Positions 11,971 through 23,929 of a stretch of 64,000 bases of DNA are shown one piece after another (the stretch's first letter is position 1; the number at the start of each line of letters is the position of its first letter). This stretch comes from Cucumis sativus (lineage: Eukaryota; Streptophyta; Magnoliopsida; Cucurbitales; Cucurbitaceae). The notes beneath the pieces were generated by a model. The model searched no databases. It was not told where the DNA came from and saw nothing but the letters and a program-made list of their open reading frames with translations. Made by a program: the position numbers and the translations under genes. The stretch spans positions 21,904,272 to 21,968,271 of the forward strand of contig NC_026659.2 of assembly GCF_000004075.3 (NCBI RefSeq), given 5' to 3'.

Positions 11971-11974
11971 TTTT
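11969..11974 (+). terminator. Pol III T-run terminator of 7SL
   Basis: Six T residues directly after the conserved CCGACGACC end of the RNA, as expected for RNA polymerase III termination. A second, longer T run follows at about 11988-11998. Confidence 0.8.
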
Positions 11975-12061
11975 CATTTTTCGTTTCTTTTTTTTTTTCC
12001 AAATAATATGTCGATGAAAATAGAATGAGCGTAAAAATTAGTGAAATTTAAAGTGTTTGCA

Positions 12062-12151
12062 ACTTCCTAAGGGAATCAACCATGTCACTATGAAGCATTC
12101 AAGGCTACTTCCTAGGGGAATCAACCATGTCACTATGAAGCATTTAAGGCT
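12062..12151. repeat. 45-bp tandem duplication
   Basis: Two adjacent 45-bp copies, 12062-12106 and 12107-12151, starting ACTTCCTAAGGGAATCAACC and ACTTCCTAGGGGAATCAACC. They differ at only two positions. It lies in the 3' flank or 3' UTR of the minus-strand membrane-protein gene, about 130 bp after its stop. Confidence 0.95.
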
Positions 12152-12280
12152 ACCTGTTTTCTTAATATAGTTATATAATACGATTCCACCTATCAATCTT
12201 TCTAGAACAGAGTTTGAATTTTCAACAGACAACACTTAAATGATAAAGAGAAACTAAAAAGATTACAACCAAAGAAAGAG

Positions 12281-15200
12281 CTATGTTAACTTGCTTTCCA
12301 CATCTCTTTCAACTACTACATTTTGTTCTTCATCAGTTTCATCATTTCCAGTTTTATTTTTTAAAGATATCTGCTTTAGAAACCTCCCAATAGCACTCTC
12401 TGATTTGGAAATTTTATGTCTACTTGTTCTGCTTCCATCATTTTTCTTCATGATATCTTCAAACACTGCCTCCACAAGACTGCCAAACCGTCGTTTGAAC
12501 GTTGGGAACTTTGATATTGATCTGGTGATCCCTCGAAGCCTTCATGGTAGACACAAGAAAACCATTTATGGATGTGTTGGAAAATTACCAGAATTCGTTA
12601 AAGGATAAACTAAGTTTTTCTAAGTACTTACCTTCGAGCCAATGCCTCGAGTTCGGCACACTTGCATTTAGATTCTGGTGGCAAGTTTATATTTGAATTC
12701 TTCATTCTAACGGGATCATCACCCAACAAGACTAGCCTAGAGAGGTAGTCCTCTTCTTCCTCTGAGAGATTTATTGCTTTGATTTGCTCCTTGATGATCA
12801 GAAGAGGACTTAGAAACCAATCAAAGAATACATCTTGTGGTCGGTTTGCGGTAGTAATCTCCGTAACATTGTCATCTATATCAATTGAAATCTGAATGAA
12901 TTTGAAAGTTCTTATATGCTCAAAGTCACCAACCAGAAGGAAATGAAACTTACTCAGAAGTAATCCAGCTGAATCAGCTTTTGCCGAACGAAGGATCGTT
13001 TGAAGAATGCAGTAAGCAGGCAAGCCAATGCTAATGACTGTGATATCATTATTGGATTTGGCATGCTCAATATCTTCAAGTGTTATTAATCCATTGGACA
13101 CAACAATTTCCCCTTGCCGTTTACACTCCTTAAAAAGACGATCGAGAAGCTATACCGAAAAAGAGCAGATTCCAAAATTTTCATTCAACTTTGAAACTTG
13201 AAGTAAAGGAATACATTGTTCATTATGAACACAAATTACCTCCAGAGGTTTTAGCTCAAGAATGAGAGTCTTGACCAAATCTGTAAGAGAAGGACAACTT
13301 CTAACAGATTGAGATTCTTCTGGTTTAGCTTGTGACTGCATATCCTTCTTTCGATAAATGGGTCTGAAATATGAGGGAAAAAGTGTTATGTCAAGGCTCA
13401 CTTATGCAGTTAAAAGAGAGGTTTTCTGAGGGTAGGGAAAATACCTAGGAAAACAGGAGCCATTGGCCATGTCTAAGACATCATTGCTGTAGTCATCATA
13501 AATGGAAATGGATGCCAAAATATAGCAAAGCCCCAACCAAAAAGAGGATTCCTGCAATCCACATTCAAAAGTTTTATGATTGGTATATCTAGTGTTAGAA
13601 TGTCCTAAATCTGTTATCAAGTCTTTTAACAACTAAGATTAAGGGTTATATTAAAATTAAGAGACGAAAATGAAGTTAGTCACGTATTTAAAATATATAT
13701 ATTGTTTACGATTTTGCCTAGGGTTTACAGAAGTGAGTTATATTAACCCTTCCTAGAGGTACCACCATTTTACATGCTGAAGATTCCCTCTAATAAAACA
13801 GTTCAACTTCAATCTGAAGGTTGTTAACATACTATTAGTAAGCCACGGAAGAATTGATTCTTTACTGTTTACACTTTTCTTTATTTGTTGGTTTCGTAAC
13901 ATCCAAAGATGTATATTTGAGATCTAGCCAAGTTGATTGAATCATATGTTATTATGAACAAATCATGTTTGTTCAGTATATCACACAAGAGCTGAAGAGG
14001 GAAGATTCTTAGAACCAACTTCACTGTAAAAGGAAACTTTTGAGCTTATCAGTTAATACCAAACTAAGATTACCCGATTGAATAACAGTGTTTAGAAATG
14101 GATATTAGATAGAGATATGTTGAATTTGAAAGAAGGAACGATCGACTTGAAAATAAGAGAAAATGTAGCCAACCTGATAAACGATGACTCCTGCATAAGC
14201 ACCAAGAAAAATGCTAGATATAATAGAGCCAACAAGTGCACCCACAACAGCTAATGGCCAGAGTAAAATAGCAAGCCCAGCAAATGGAACACATATCGTC
14301 TCGGAGAATGGGCCTTTTCGACCGACAAGATCGTGGAATAAACGACACCAACCCTTGAACAGCATAAAAGGGCATTTATACAGAGCAATGAGTAAGATGA
14401 CTGGTGTATCAACAACAGATCCAAGGATTCCAATTATAGAACCACCAAGGAAGTCAAGTAATCTGCAAGAAACTAACAAAAAAGTTAAGTGATGGATGCT
14501 TGTCACTTTTTTGAGAAGAATATGGCATTTAATCCAAGAAGTAATGAACTGTCTTTTGGAAAGCCTTAACACTGAATAAGCAGTACTGTTTGCGTCAATC
14601 TTTTGGAACTAGCTGAGATAATCAAAAGTATATACTAGCTTTATGACAAGTATTTTGTAACCAAAACGGTTCATTTGATATTCAAATCAAATCTATATTG
14701 CTTTGTTCCTGATGAATCAATAAGCTTAATCAGTTACAAAATGACAATAATAAACCTGATATCATAGTATCCTCCATCCAAGTTTCCCTTTTGTAGTAGT
14801 TCCTCCATAGTAGAGAAGTAAGAATGTAAACAAACATCACGAAAATCCCCAATAACCAAAAAGGATCCTTTTATGGTATCCCAAGTTCCATCCTGAAATT
14901 CATCATACATGAGAAATCAAATTATACCCAAAGGTAACAGAGAAAACACGAAGGAATACCGTAAATATAATCGAGTTCGAATTGGAAATACATACATACA
15001 TACAGTGGAATACTTTATCTGGCTTGTCTTCTCGAGCAGCATCAAACGTAGCCATTATTGGAGAAAGAAAGCCATAAATAGCTCCACCTATAGTGCTTCC
15101 GAGAGCGGCAAATTCAGGCCATAAAAGCAGTAGAACAGGCAGTACACAAAGACATAAAACGAGTTTAAGACCCCAACCAAGAACTTCTGATCTGCAAATA

Positions 15201-16301
15201 AGGGGCATGTAATATAAGAAAGATGACTACTTCACACAATCCATTTGGACAACGGAAATGGAAAGCAAAGGTTTATAGACAACACCTTAGAATGCAGTAA
15301 TATGTCCAAAAAGTTTGGATAGGCCAAAGAAAGGCTATCAAAGTAGAATTTGCCATTGTCATGATTAGGCTTGTCAATGGACTGAAAATCATTCCTGAAA
15401 TTATTATTGAGGCATTACCGATCAGAGTGACAACCGACAAGGTTAAAGGGTTTGAACATGTTTATTCTAGGAGAAACGTAATAAATCAATGGTAATATGA
15501 CAATTGAACCCTATTTGACTATGTTTATTGTTGTTTACTCGTGTTTCGTAATCCTAATGAACTGTGGACTTCACTTCCAAATCTGTAATCAAAGAATGTA
15601 GTATGATTGATGAGCAAAAGAGTGATCAATTAGACTCTATTGTGTTTGAAAATCACGTGAGACCCACTACCCAATACCATTACAATTAAGATACTTTTAC
15701 TTATACAATAAGGCAAACAACAAAAAACCGAAAAACTGAAAACCAAATCGAAATTGGACGTATTGGTTTGTATTTGAAGAAAACCAAAGAAAATATTGAT
15801 TCGGGTTAGGCTTTTATGAACAAACCGAATCAAACCAACGGTATATATATTTATCAACCCTTGAAAGTTAACTCATTATCATTACAGATTAGTATTTTAA
15901 TCATTGTGGTCTATGTAATTTCTTTAGAAAAAAAAAAAAAGAAGCATTTGTTATGGAGTGTGAATGCTATTTATTTAGAAAAGTGGCAAAAAACTACCAA
16001 ACAAAAATAAAATTTTGGAAAAGAATGTAAAAAACCGAGAACCAAACAATAACCGATCCAAATAAAACCAACCCATTGGTTTTTTTTTTCTTTATAAAAT
16101 TGATTGGTTTGGTTTGGTTTTTGTTCTTGTTCTTGTTTGACCCGAAATGAATAAAACCAAAATACATATAAAATGTGGAAGAGTTGAAAAGAAAGGCAAA
16201 GTTTGACCTTTGGTAATGCCGAGAAGAAAAAGCAGAGTGAATGAAGGTAGATTACGAATGAAGCTCCACATAGAAGGAAAAGCTTCATTTGGAGCTTTCA
16301 T
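12281..16301 (-). CDS. Multi-pass membrane protein, At3g27390 family (function unknown)
   Basis: Ten exons on the minus strand: 16301-16208, 15394-15286, 15191-14996, 14892-14756, 14462-14174, 13551-13445, 13363-13240, 13149-12954, 12875-12632 and 12539-12281; total 584 residues, the usual family size, with all phases closing. The N-terminal half is membrane-embedded: SMWSFIRNLPSFTLLFLLGI, LWPIQTFWTYYCILR, LVLCLCVLPVLLLLWPEFA, and the signature GWCRLFHDLVGRKGPF followed by FAGLAILLWPLAVVGALVG. The C-terminal half is soluble, with PLLIIKEQIKAINLSEEEE and a basic region ISKFPTFKRRFGSL. An in-frame ATG at 16364 would add 21 residues; 16301 fits the family start better. The exon 9 acceptor was chosen at ATATAG because the nearer TTCAG breaks frame. 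The Arabidopsis relatives At3g27390 and At5g40640 have no known role, so I give none. Confidence 0.93.
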
Positions 16302-16561
16302 CTCCACCCTTTTCGCCAAATCCTTAATAATCCCTTCAGGTGTCTCCAAATCTCTGCCCTCCATTGAAGAATTACCCAAAAACCTTCCCACAAACTCAAA
16401 CTAAATAAACCTTCAGCCATTGCAAGCATTTAAACAGAAAAATCTGCAGCACACAAATGAACAGAAGTTGCATGGTTTGATTAAGAAACCAAATCACGTG
16501 AAACCCCCCATTACAAAAAAAAGTAGATTCATTCATTAGCGATGGCGATTAGACATGGGTT

Positions 16562-16849
16562 TTAAGAACAGATCTTCAGAAATACCCAGAACGATGGGAA
16601 GGATCGAATTGGACAAACCCCATGAAAGAAACTATTCAAGATCACGATTACCATAAGCACGTAGCTACAGTAGATTTGATCAATCAATTCAATGCTTGGT
16701 TGCTCACCCAATGAGCTAGCTGTTTGTTTATTGAACAAGTAAGGATTTGAATTCAAATAAACAAAACATAAATAAGAAGAAGCATACCCATCTTCTTGAA
16801 TAGTTGAAACAACTAAGGCAACAAGTATTACAACAATATTGGAAGCCAT
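16562..16849 (-). CDS. Candidate small secreted protein resembling an eroded arabinogalactan peptide
   Basis: Two possible exons, 16849-16788 and 16715-16562, spliced GATGG/GTATGC to GCTAG/CTCATT, give 71 residues. The first exon is a plausible signal sequence (MASNIVVILVALVVSTIQED). The second has IDQIYCSYVLMVIVILNSFF, which lines up with the GPI-signal region of AG peptides of the AGP16/20 type (IDQGIAYVLMxVALVLTYLIH in memory). The size and the position of the single intron also fit. The Ala-Pro-Ala-Pro motif that defines AG peptides is absent, so either the gene has lost its glycomodule, the splice is wrong, or the likeness is chance. An unspliced frame from 16849 to 16562 is also open. 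It lies only 260 bp upstream of the membrane-protein gene. Confidence 0.35.
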   Translation of the reverse strand: MASNIVVILVALVVSTIQEDGYASSYLCFVYLNSNPYLFNKQTASSLGEQPSIELIDQIYCSYVLMVIVILNSFFHGVCPIRSFPSFWVFLKICS

Positions 16850-16885
16850 TGAATGCTTTCCTTTTTTCTTTATTAAACATACCAA

Positions 16886-19473
16886 AGAGAGACTAACATG
16901 AATTAAACTGTAAAATCTCTATTTTTCTTTTATGATCAATGTTTACAGTTATATCTAACAAAGTAAGGTGTTATCACATTAAGATCTTTCAAGTTTGGAT
17001 GTTCATTCGAGTTTTCTCGAACAAGCTTAAGCGTTTGAACCAAGAGAAAAATTGTGAAGTCTAGGAAGCTGTGAATTAAGTATAGCTACCCATTTTTGTT
17101 AAGTTTTGTTGTCTTCAATTTTACTAATTTTTAATATTATGATTAGCCACCTTTTCAAAGAAAATTGTTTTTTAATTATTTTTAAAGCCCGAGAAATACT
17201 AACTTTTAAAATTAGTTTTGGTTGTCCAACCATCCATGTCATTGTAAGGGGCAGATCAAAGTTGGTATTATTTTAAATACGTCAAAAAATATATATACTC
17301 ATTTCAATTTTTAACCATTTAAATAAATGGTTTTGGTTATAAACAATAATCATCTTTTTCTTCGTGGAAAAAAATAAAAAATAAAGGTTACTCTCCTACA
17401 CAACCTCCACGTCCTCACTTCTTCATCCAAAACTCGAGCCTTCACAGCCACCACTTCTTCTTAGTCTTATCTTATTTGGTTAAATCCTAAGTAAATCTCA
17501 ATTTTCCCCTATATTGATCTAATATCTATCATTTCAAATTCTAAGTTAGTTATCTCATTATATCATAAATCATTTACTAACATTATGAGATTATATAGTT
17601 AAATACTACCGAATATATAATTTTAGTAAGATTTCATAATTATATAATTAATTAATAAATAGTATATGTTTTTATTAGATTCTAAAAATATGAATTTTCC
17701 AATATGCATTTCTGATAAGTTTGGAAAATATGTTTCTTTCTTTTTTGTTATTATTATTTTTAAATGTATATTTGAATAGAATTTATTAGTTTTACTTTTG
17801 ACAAAAATACATACAAATTTTGTTCTTTATTTTTAAATATTTATGACATTACTCAAATTCTAACAAATATACATTTAATAAATTTATACTATATTTGGAA
17901 GCAGCAAACCAATAGTGGAAGAAACATTTGGACTATTTGATTTTTTTTCAAAATACATAAATTACTTTTATTTTAAAAATATTTTATTAATAAATTTTAT
18001 AAAACAATAAATGTTTGGTTGTTATAATATATTCACTTTCATTTATCTACAACAAATAAGTTTATTTTTATTTTTTTTTTAAATAAATAAGGCTAATAAA
18101 ACTTCATATTTCTTAAATAAAATTTGAACTTTTGTTAAAGTTTTTATTTTTTCTCACTTTTATAATTGAAGATCTTGTCATCCTTTTCAAAAAAAAATTT
18201 GCCATACGTTGTTTTGTCTCGAAGTCATTCAATTATAATGTATTTTATATATCCAGGAACTATGTAAGTAAAACTATTTTGTGAGTTACGCTATTGTAGT
18301 TTATTGAAAACTTAACCCTCTTTAATTCACAATTAAATTCATATATGTTTTGATAATCCGAATTTGATGACTTATGCTCTCATTTAGGAACAAGATTAAT
18401 TTTGTGTTATATGTAAGCATAGTTACATTTATGAAAATTGTTATCTTCAAGTATGGTATATTTCAAGTACACTATTTGTTTATATACAGTGACACATTTA
18501 AAATGACTTACAATTTAAATATATTATAATATATTATCATTATTTTGAATACTTTAAAAAAAATGCTAGTGAATACTTAGGCACCCTCACAATTCACCCT
18601 GATTGCTAACAAGTATTTTCTAAATTCAACAAATTCGAGTTATGATAGGGTTGTTTATTGATACTAAATTTAACCCTATTTTCGATGGCAGTGAAGGCCT
18701 TTGGTTATGTGTTATATGTGCAAATTCATGATGATGGGCCAAGGAGGTTTAATATCTTTCTTTATGGGCTTTTGTTTATGTGTAGAGTACTTTGTAAATT
18801 GGACTTTATTTTTATTCATCCAATTTAAATGGAAAAAATGGGCCAATTTAAGGGTTTGGTTTGGAAGCATATCACACACAAAATTTGTTCATACATTTAT
18901 GGTCAAAGTGGTTGCTTTGCACATCATCTCACATTTTGATCATTCTAAAATATCCTTTAGAATCTCAAATGCATGGAAATAAACAATCCAATAGAATGAG
19001 TTTCAAATCATGATGATTAATTAGTAGCCTAAACATTAAAAAAAATGTCAAACATGTAGTTTAAAGGTGAATAATTTTATTAAATATAAATAGAAATAGG
19101 TTTTACCATAATTGTTCCAAAGAAAACCACTATATATTGGTTATAAGAAGATATATTCCAAACATCAAATTTTTTAAATAGGATGTTTCTTTATGAAAAT
19201 CATTAAGAAATATTAGGATTAAAGGTATGGAAGTGATGTAATTCAAATATTAGAGAATTATATATTTATCAAAAAGTTTATTATAAAAACATTTTCAATG
19301 AACCTATATGTTCACTTATTCTTATAAAGACTCATATATAATGAAAACGCAAATGCAGGATGTCATTGACAATAAAATTTCAAGAAAGAAATCAAGATAA
19401 AATTTATAGATAGGTAAATCTCACACTCATTAGAGAATATTTGTACTATAGGTATATAAAAAGAACAAAAAAA
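16886..19473. other. AT-rich intergenic region
   Basis: No gene was recognised over 2.6 kb. The sequence is mostly A and T. The open frame at 18701-18982 has no recognisable domain or codon signature. The small block at 17385-17475 is locally C-rich but has no clear coding content. Confidence 0.5.
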
Positions 19474-19913
19474 CACTACAAGAAATCAGAATTCTTTTGA
19501 TGTATAAAAGAACGTCGAAAAAAGGAGCGTCGAGAGATAGGTGTTCCACAGACCTAGTCTTCTCTTCGTTGGTGGAATTTATCTCTCTTGACATTGTAAA
19601 TACGACATCAAGTAAAGGTTGACCGGTTCTGACACAATTTATATAAATGTTAGAGAACGCGTAACAATTAAAAATATATTTCCTTTTTCCCAACGAAGTA
19701 TTAAGAACGTCGGAAAGGGCGTCAGGGAAAAGGAATCTATTATTTAATTGAAACACCTTCCCCGATGCCATGCATCCAAAGTTAGAAATGTGGCTGATAT
19801 TTTCAACGTGTTTAGCAACAACATCGAGGGAAAGAAAACAATTAAATAATATCATTTCCCCTGATGTGCGTTCAAAGACGTCGAGATATATTAGTGGCTA
19901 ATTATTTCTGACA

Positions 19914-19971
19914 CCATTAGTAATGTGTTGGTGTTAATTCCACACAATATCAATGCATTACTAATTAATGG
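19914..19971. repeat. Inverted repeat inside the CACTA element
   Basis: CCATTAGTAATG (19914-19925) pairs with CATTACTAATTAATGG (19956-19971) apart from a small insertion, forming a stem around a loop of about 30 nt. Probably part of the subterminal repeat structure. Confidence 0.6.
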
Positions 19972-20265
19972 CATCAGAAGTAGACGTCTTCTCCCGACGT
20001 CTTCGAAATGCGTCGAAAGTGCTCTTTTAAATAGCACTCTTTCATTTATGTAAATCATAGAACTGAAAGAGGAAGAAAGAAAACAAGAGAGATTAAGAAG
20101 AAGAAAAGTGTAGTTCGTCTGTCGTGTTGCCGTTGTTCTTTGTCGTTCTCTTGTTGTCGTTCGTCGTCTGCCGCCTGCTGTCGTTGCTCCTAACTCCGCT
20201 AACTAGTTTAGCTTTTGTTTTGTTTTAGTTTTGATTTTAGAATTAGTTTAATTTTTGTTTCAAAT

Positions 20266-21502
20266 TGTTGGATCGGTATGGCAACCCTAGAGGGGGGTGA
20301 ATAGGGTTTAAATAAACTTTTTGACAAATAAAAAGTAAAATCAACTAATTAGATATTTTCTAAAATTTAAATAAAGAACTTTTTAAACTTTGTTAAATAA
20401 CAAGATTGATAAAAAGATATGAATGGAAGTATGCAATCAAACTCAACCAATAAGAATATGTAACTAAAATTAAATTAAAAAATAATTAGAAAAGAGTTAG
20501 AGAAGAAGACACCGTAATTTTATAGTGGTTCGGTTAAACTCAACCTACATCCACTTTCCCAAGCACCCCTTGGGATTTTGATTGAAAATCTTCTTTGAAC
20601 TCTTTCCACGGATTTGAGCCGAACCGATTCTTGCTCCTTTTTCGGGTTCAAGAGCAAACCCGATCCTTTCCACGGGTTAGGATCCAACCGTTACAATATG
20701 TTGAAATTTTTAAATCACACAAAAGAAAACTCTCTAAAAGAGTGGATATACAATTTGAAGCTCACAAATTTAATCCTCACAATACAATAAGAAGCTCTCA
20801 AGAATAAGATGAAAAGAATAAAAATTGGAAGCTTTAGAGAGAATAACAATGTTGGCTTTTTGCTTGGGGATTGTAAAGATGTAGTGATCTTGTGTAAATG
20901 TGAAGTATTTAAAAAGAGAGGAAAGATAAATTCAAAATCATTTGGGTCATTAGATATAAGTAAAAAAAAAATGAATGGTTGAGATATAAACTTAATTAGC
21001 CGTTAGACACAATACAAATAATAATATAATAATATGCCTTTTCAAAATTTTTTGTTTAAAAAGAAATCAATAAAGCAACTTCACCCTCTTTTAAAAAAAA
21101 ACTAGCCGTTAGACACAAGAAAAAATAATAATATTAAAATCATTTTTCTTTTAAATTCATTTTCTTTATAAAAGCCAATAAAACATAACAAAAAGCCACA
21201 TTTGTTACTTCTTCATTGCTCCAAGTGGCTTTCTCTAATTGGTTCAAATTGAATGCTTGGTCGCCACGTCACCATCTCGGATATTTTTTCGTTAAGCTTC
21301 TTTTAGCAATATTTTCTTCATTTGAACTTTGATTTGGGTGATTCAAGGGGCGTTAGAATCATTTTTCCAAGCTCTACGATATGGTCTATTCAAATTAATA
21401 AAATTGTCAATAAAAAAAAAATCAGATTTGTTATCATCAAAACATAAATTAATTGAATAATTAAAATAAATTAATTTGAGATTAAGGGCCAAAAAGCCAA
21501 CA
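20266..21502. mobile_element. Solo LTR of an LTR retrotransposon, nested in the CACTA element
   Basis: A 1,237-bp sequence starting TGTTGGATCGG and ending AAAGCCAACA, i.e. TG...CA with short inverted ends TGTTGG/CCAACA. It is flanked by a perfect 5-bp target duplication CAAAT (20261-20265 and 21503-21507). No internal coding region is present and no second LTR was found, so it is a solo LTR left by recombination. The block AACCCTAGAGGGGGGTGAAT near its start resembles a widespread plant LTR type, but I cannot assign a lineage. It is younger than the CACTA insertion. A fossil. Confidence 0.88.
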
Positions 21503-23802
21503 CAAATTAGTTTAAGGATTTAGTGTTTGAATTAGTTTTAGGATTTAATTTTAATTTTATGTGTTTTGAGGGAGTTGTGTATTGAAATTTTGAGGGGTTA
21601 ATGTATTGTGTATAGAAAATTTGATTGGGGGAGGGGTTTGAATTGAAAATTAAAGGGGTAGTAGTATTGAATTTGAGGAAAAGGGGTGTAACGATTTCAA
21701 TATTATTTTTTGTGAGGAATGTTATTATTATCATCATTATTTTGGCTATTATGTAGTTACGGTGGTCTTTAGTTCAAATTTTCTCTAGTTTTGTTTGTTG
21801 GAACTATTAGTTAGCTTGTAAAGATTGAAGTAATTTGTTTTGAATTTCTTGTGCAGTTATGGTAGCCTATTCAGTGCAAACTTAGTTTTCATTTTGTTAA
21901 TAGTTTTGAAGGTTTGAAGAGTGTTAGGTAGCTTGTAAAGTATGTTCGAAGTGGTAGGTAGAACTATAAATATTTAAGTTGTTCGTGGTTAATTTGATTT
22001 TGGTTATTCTGCAGTTATGATAGCCTTTATAGTTTAAACTTACCTTTAATGAAAAGTTTGGAAGATTAGACATAGCCAATCCAAAGAGTAACTTCAGGGA
22101 TTGAGAGGATGAATATACGATTAATCAAACATATATATTAAGTCTTCAATGATGGACAAGAGCTTGTGTCGACTTCAGATCGAAACTCTGCCAACGCATG
22201 CCGACATCGAAAAAACTCTGACTCATTGTAGTGAAAAAAACTAAAAAGTTAAATAGTATCTAATAGAACGTTGTTAAATTTTACATTCATTGAATAAAAG
22301 AAAAATTAAAGGTGGAGTGTGTAAATAAGTTTGCACACTAACCCAATGCTATGGAAATGCAAAAACTTTCTTTTTTTTTTTTTATAGTCCCAACATATAT
22401 ATATTAGAATGTGGAGCACATAATAATCTTTTATAGGGAAATTAACATAATATATCATCATGATCACAATATAGATTCCAAAGCATAAATTCAAAATAGA
22501 TTTAGTACAAAATGAATCAAAGATCTGTGATCATCAAAACTAACAATGCATCCAACCATAGATTCCAAGAAAGATACACCATCAATCAAATATTTCAAAT
22601 AATAATAATAATAATATATTAATTGATTGATTAATTAGTTAATTAAATTCCATTTTTTGAACATTTTTTTATTTTTTAAATAAGAATAATTTGCATGTAA
22701 AACATCAAGCATCTATTTTCAAAAAGTTTGACTTATTTTAAAAAATAAGTCAAGTTTTGAAAAGTTAAACTCAATTTGGTAAATCTATAGCTTATTTTCT
22801 ATCTATCTTTTACCATGATTTGTACATTCCCTTTTTAGTTAAATTCAAAAAAAAAAAAATCCATTTAAAAAACCACTCTTTTTTTCTTTTTCAAATTTTG
22901 ATTTAAATTTTTTTAAAATAAATAAATAACAATATAATAAAATTAAAAGTGGAAGATTTTTTTTTTTAAATTTCACATAAAATTGTCAAAAATAGCAAAA
23001 ACAAGAGACAAAATATTACGGAATGTAATAGATTTTTGTGTGTGTTTTTTTTTTAATGTTATTATTTTTAAAAAACTCCAAGTTACAAGCTAAAATTTAA
23101 ATATATAATTACCAAACAAATACTTAATAAGAAAAATAAGGTTAGAAAACATGTGTTTTAATTTTTGAGTATTTCACTTGAAAAATAAAAATCAATAACC
23201 AGAAATGAGTTGAGAGGAACAATAATAATAGTAAAAGTAATGATAATAATAATAAATAATAATAATAATAGGGGCATAGGGCATAGGGCATAGGCATTGA
23301 TTCATGAAAGCATAAAATCTTGTAGTAAACCAAATCTTATGGGATACGTAAAATGGATGGGATCCTTCTTCTCATTATTTCATTTCTCTCTTTTCTTTAT
23401 TTACTTTCTTTGGATTTATATTACATCCACGTGCTCTCTCTCTCTCTTTCCAAATTTCAATTATGTTCATGTTTTAGAATCTTTCATTATTATTGTTTTC
23501 TTCACACACAATTGAATAATCTTCTCAAATATTTTGTTCTTCCATATATTCTTAGGTATCTCATCAACATTTTTCTCCATCAATTATTTACTTCTCCTTC
23601 CACTCTACTTTCCCCCTCTCTTACCAACAAAAACCCATTTCGATTTTTTCTCGTTTTTTTATTCATCAAACGCGCTATTTAATCATCCTTTCCATAATTG
23701 CATTTTAAGTGTTACACCTCTTTCTTTAATGAGACTTTCGTTTGTCTTTTCATTTGGTGATCTTTACCCTCACGACCAACGCCTACTAAGTTTATTGGTT
23801 AA

Positions 23803-23823
23803 ATATATATATATATATATATA
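23803..23823. repeat. (AT)n microsatellite
   Basis: An uninterrupted AT dinucleotide run of about 21 bp. Confidence 0.95.
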
Positions 23824-23902
23824 ATATAATGACGTGATGAACACTAGGGTAACGTATGAGTATAAATTAATTAGAGTTATAATTATTATATATAAACAGT
23901 AG

Positions 23903-23929
23903 TTTTTTTTTTTTTTTTTTTTTTTTTTT
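23903..23929. repeat. Poly(T) tract
   Basis: An uninterrupted run of about 27 T. It could be the poly(A) tail of a minus-strand retroposed sequence, but I see no recognisable body next to it. Confidence 0.9.

Larger units (their letters stand above)
19474..22233. mobile_element. Non-autonomous CACTA (En/Spm-type) DNA transposon
   Basis: A 2,760-bp element beginning CACTACAAGAAATCAGAATT at 19474 and ending with the reverse complement of CACTACAATGAGTCAGAGTT at 22233. The terminal inverted repeats match at 24 of the first 30 positions. It is flanked by AAA on both sides, fitting a 3-bp target duplication, although in an A-rich context this is weak evidence alone. Subterminal ACGTCG/GCGTCG motifs recur on the left side (for example near 19512, 19527, 19690, 19876 and 19995), as is usual for CACTA transposase-binding regions. 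No transposase is encoded, so it must have been moved in trans. A 1.24-kb solo LTR sits inside it. Confidence 0.9.

Noticed and set aside
18701-18982. 93-codon open frame with many Met, Trp and Phe
   Set aside because: It has unusual composition, no family likeness, no promoter signal and isolated AT-rich context.
22605-22620. Possible CRISPR-like or satellite array in the AT-rich desert
   Set aside because: Only short AAT runs and homopolymers are present; there is no regular repeat-spacer structure, and the window is plant nuclear DNA.
23297-23824. Several overlapping open frames rich in Phe, Leu and Ser
   Set aside because: They result from T- and C-rich low-complexity DNA. There is no domain, start context or codon pattern of a real gene.
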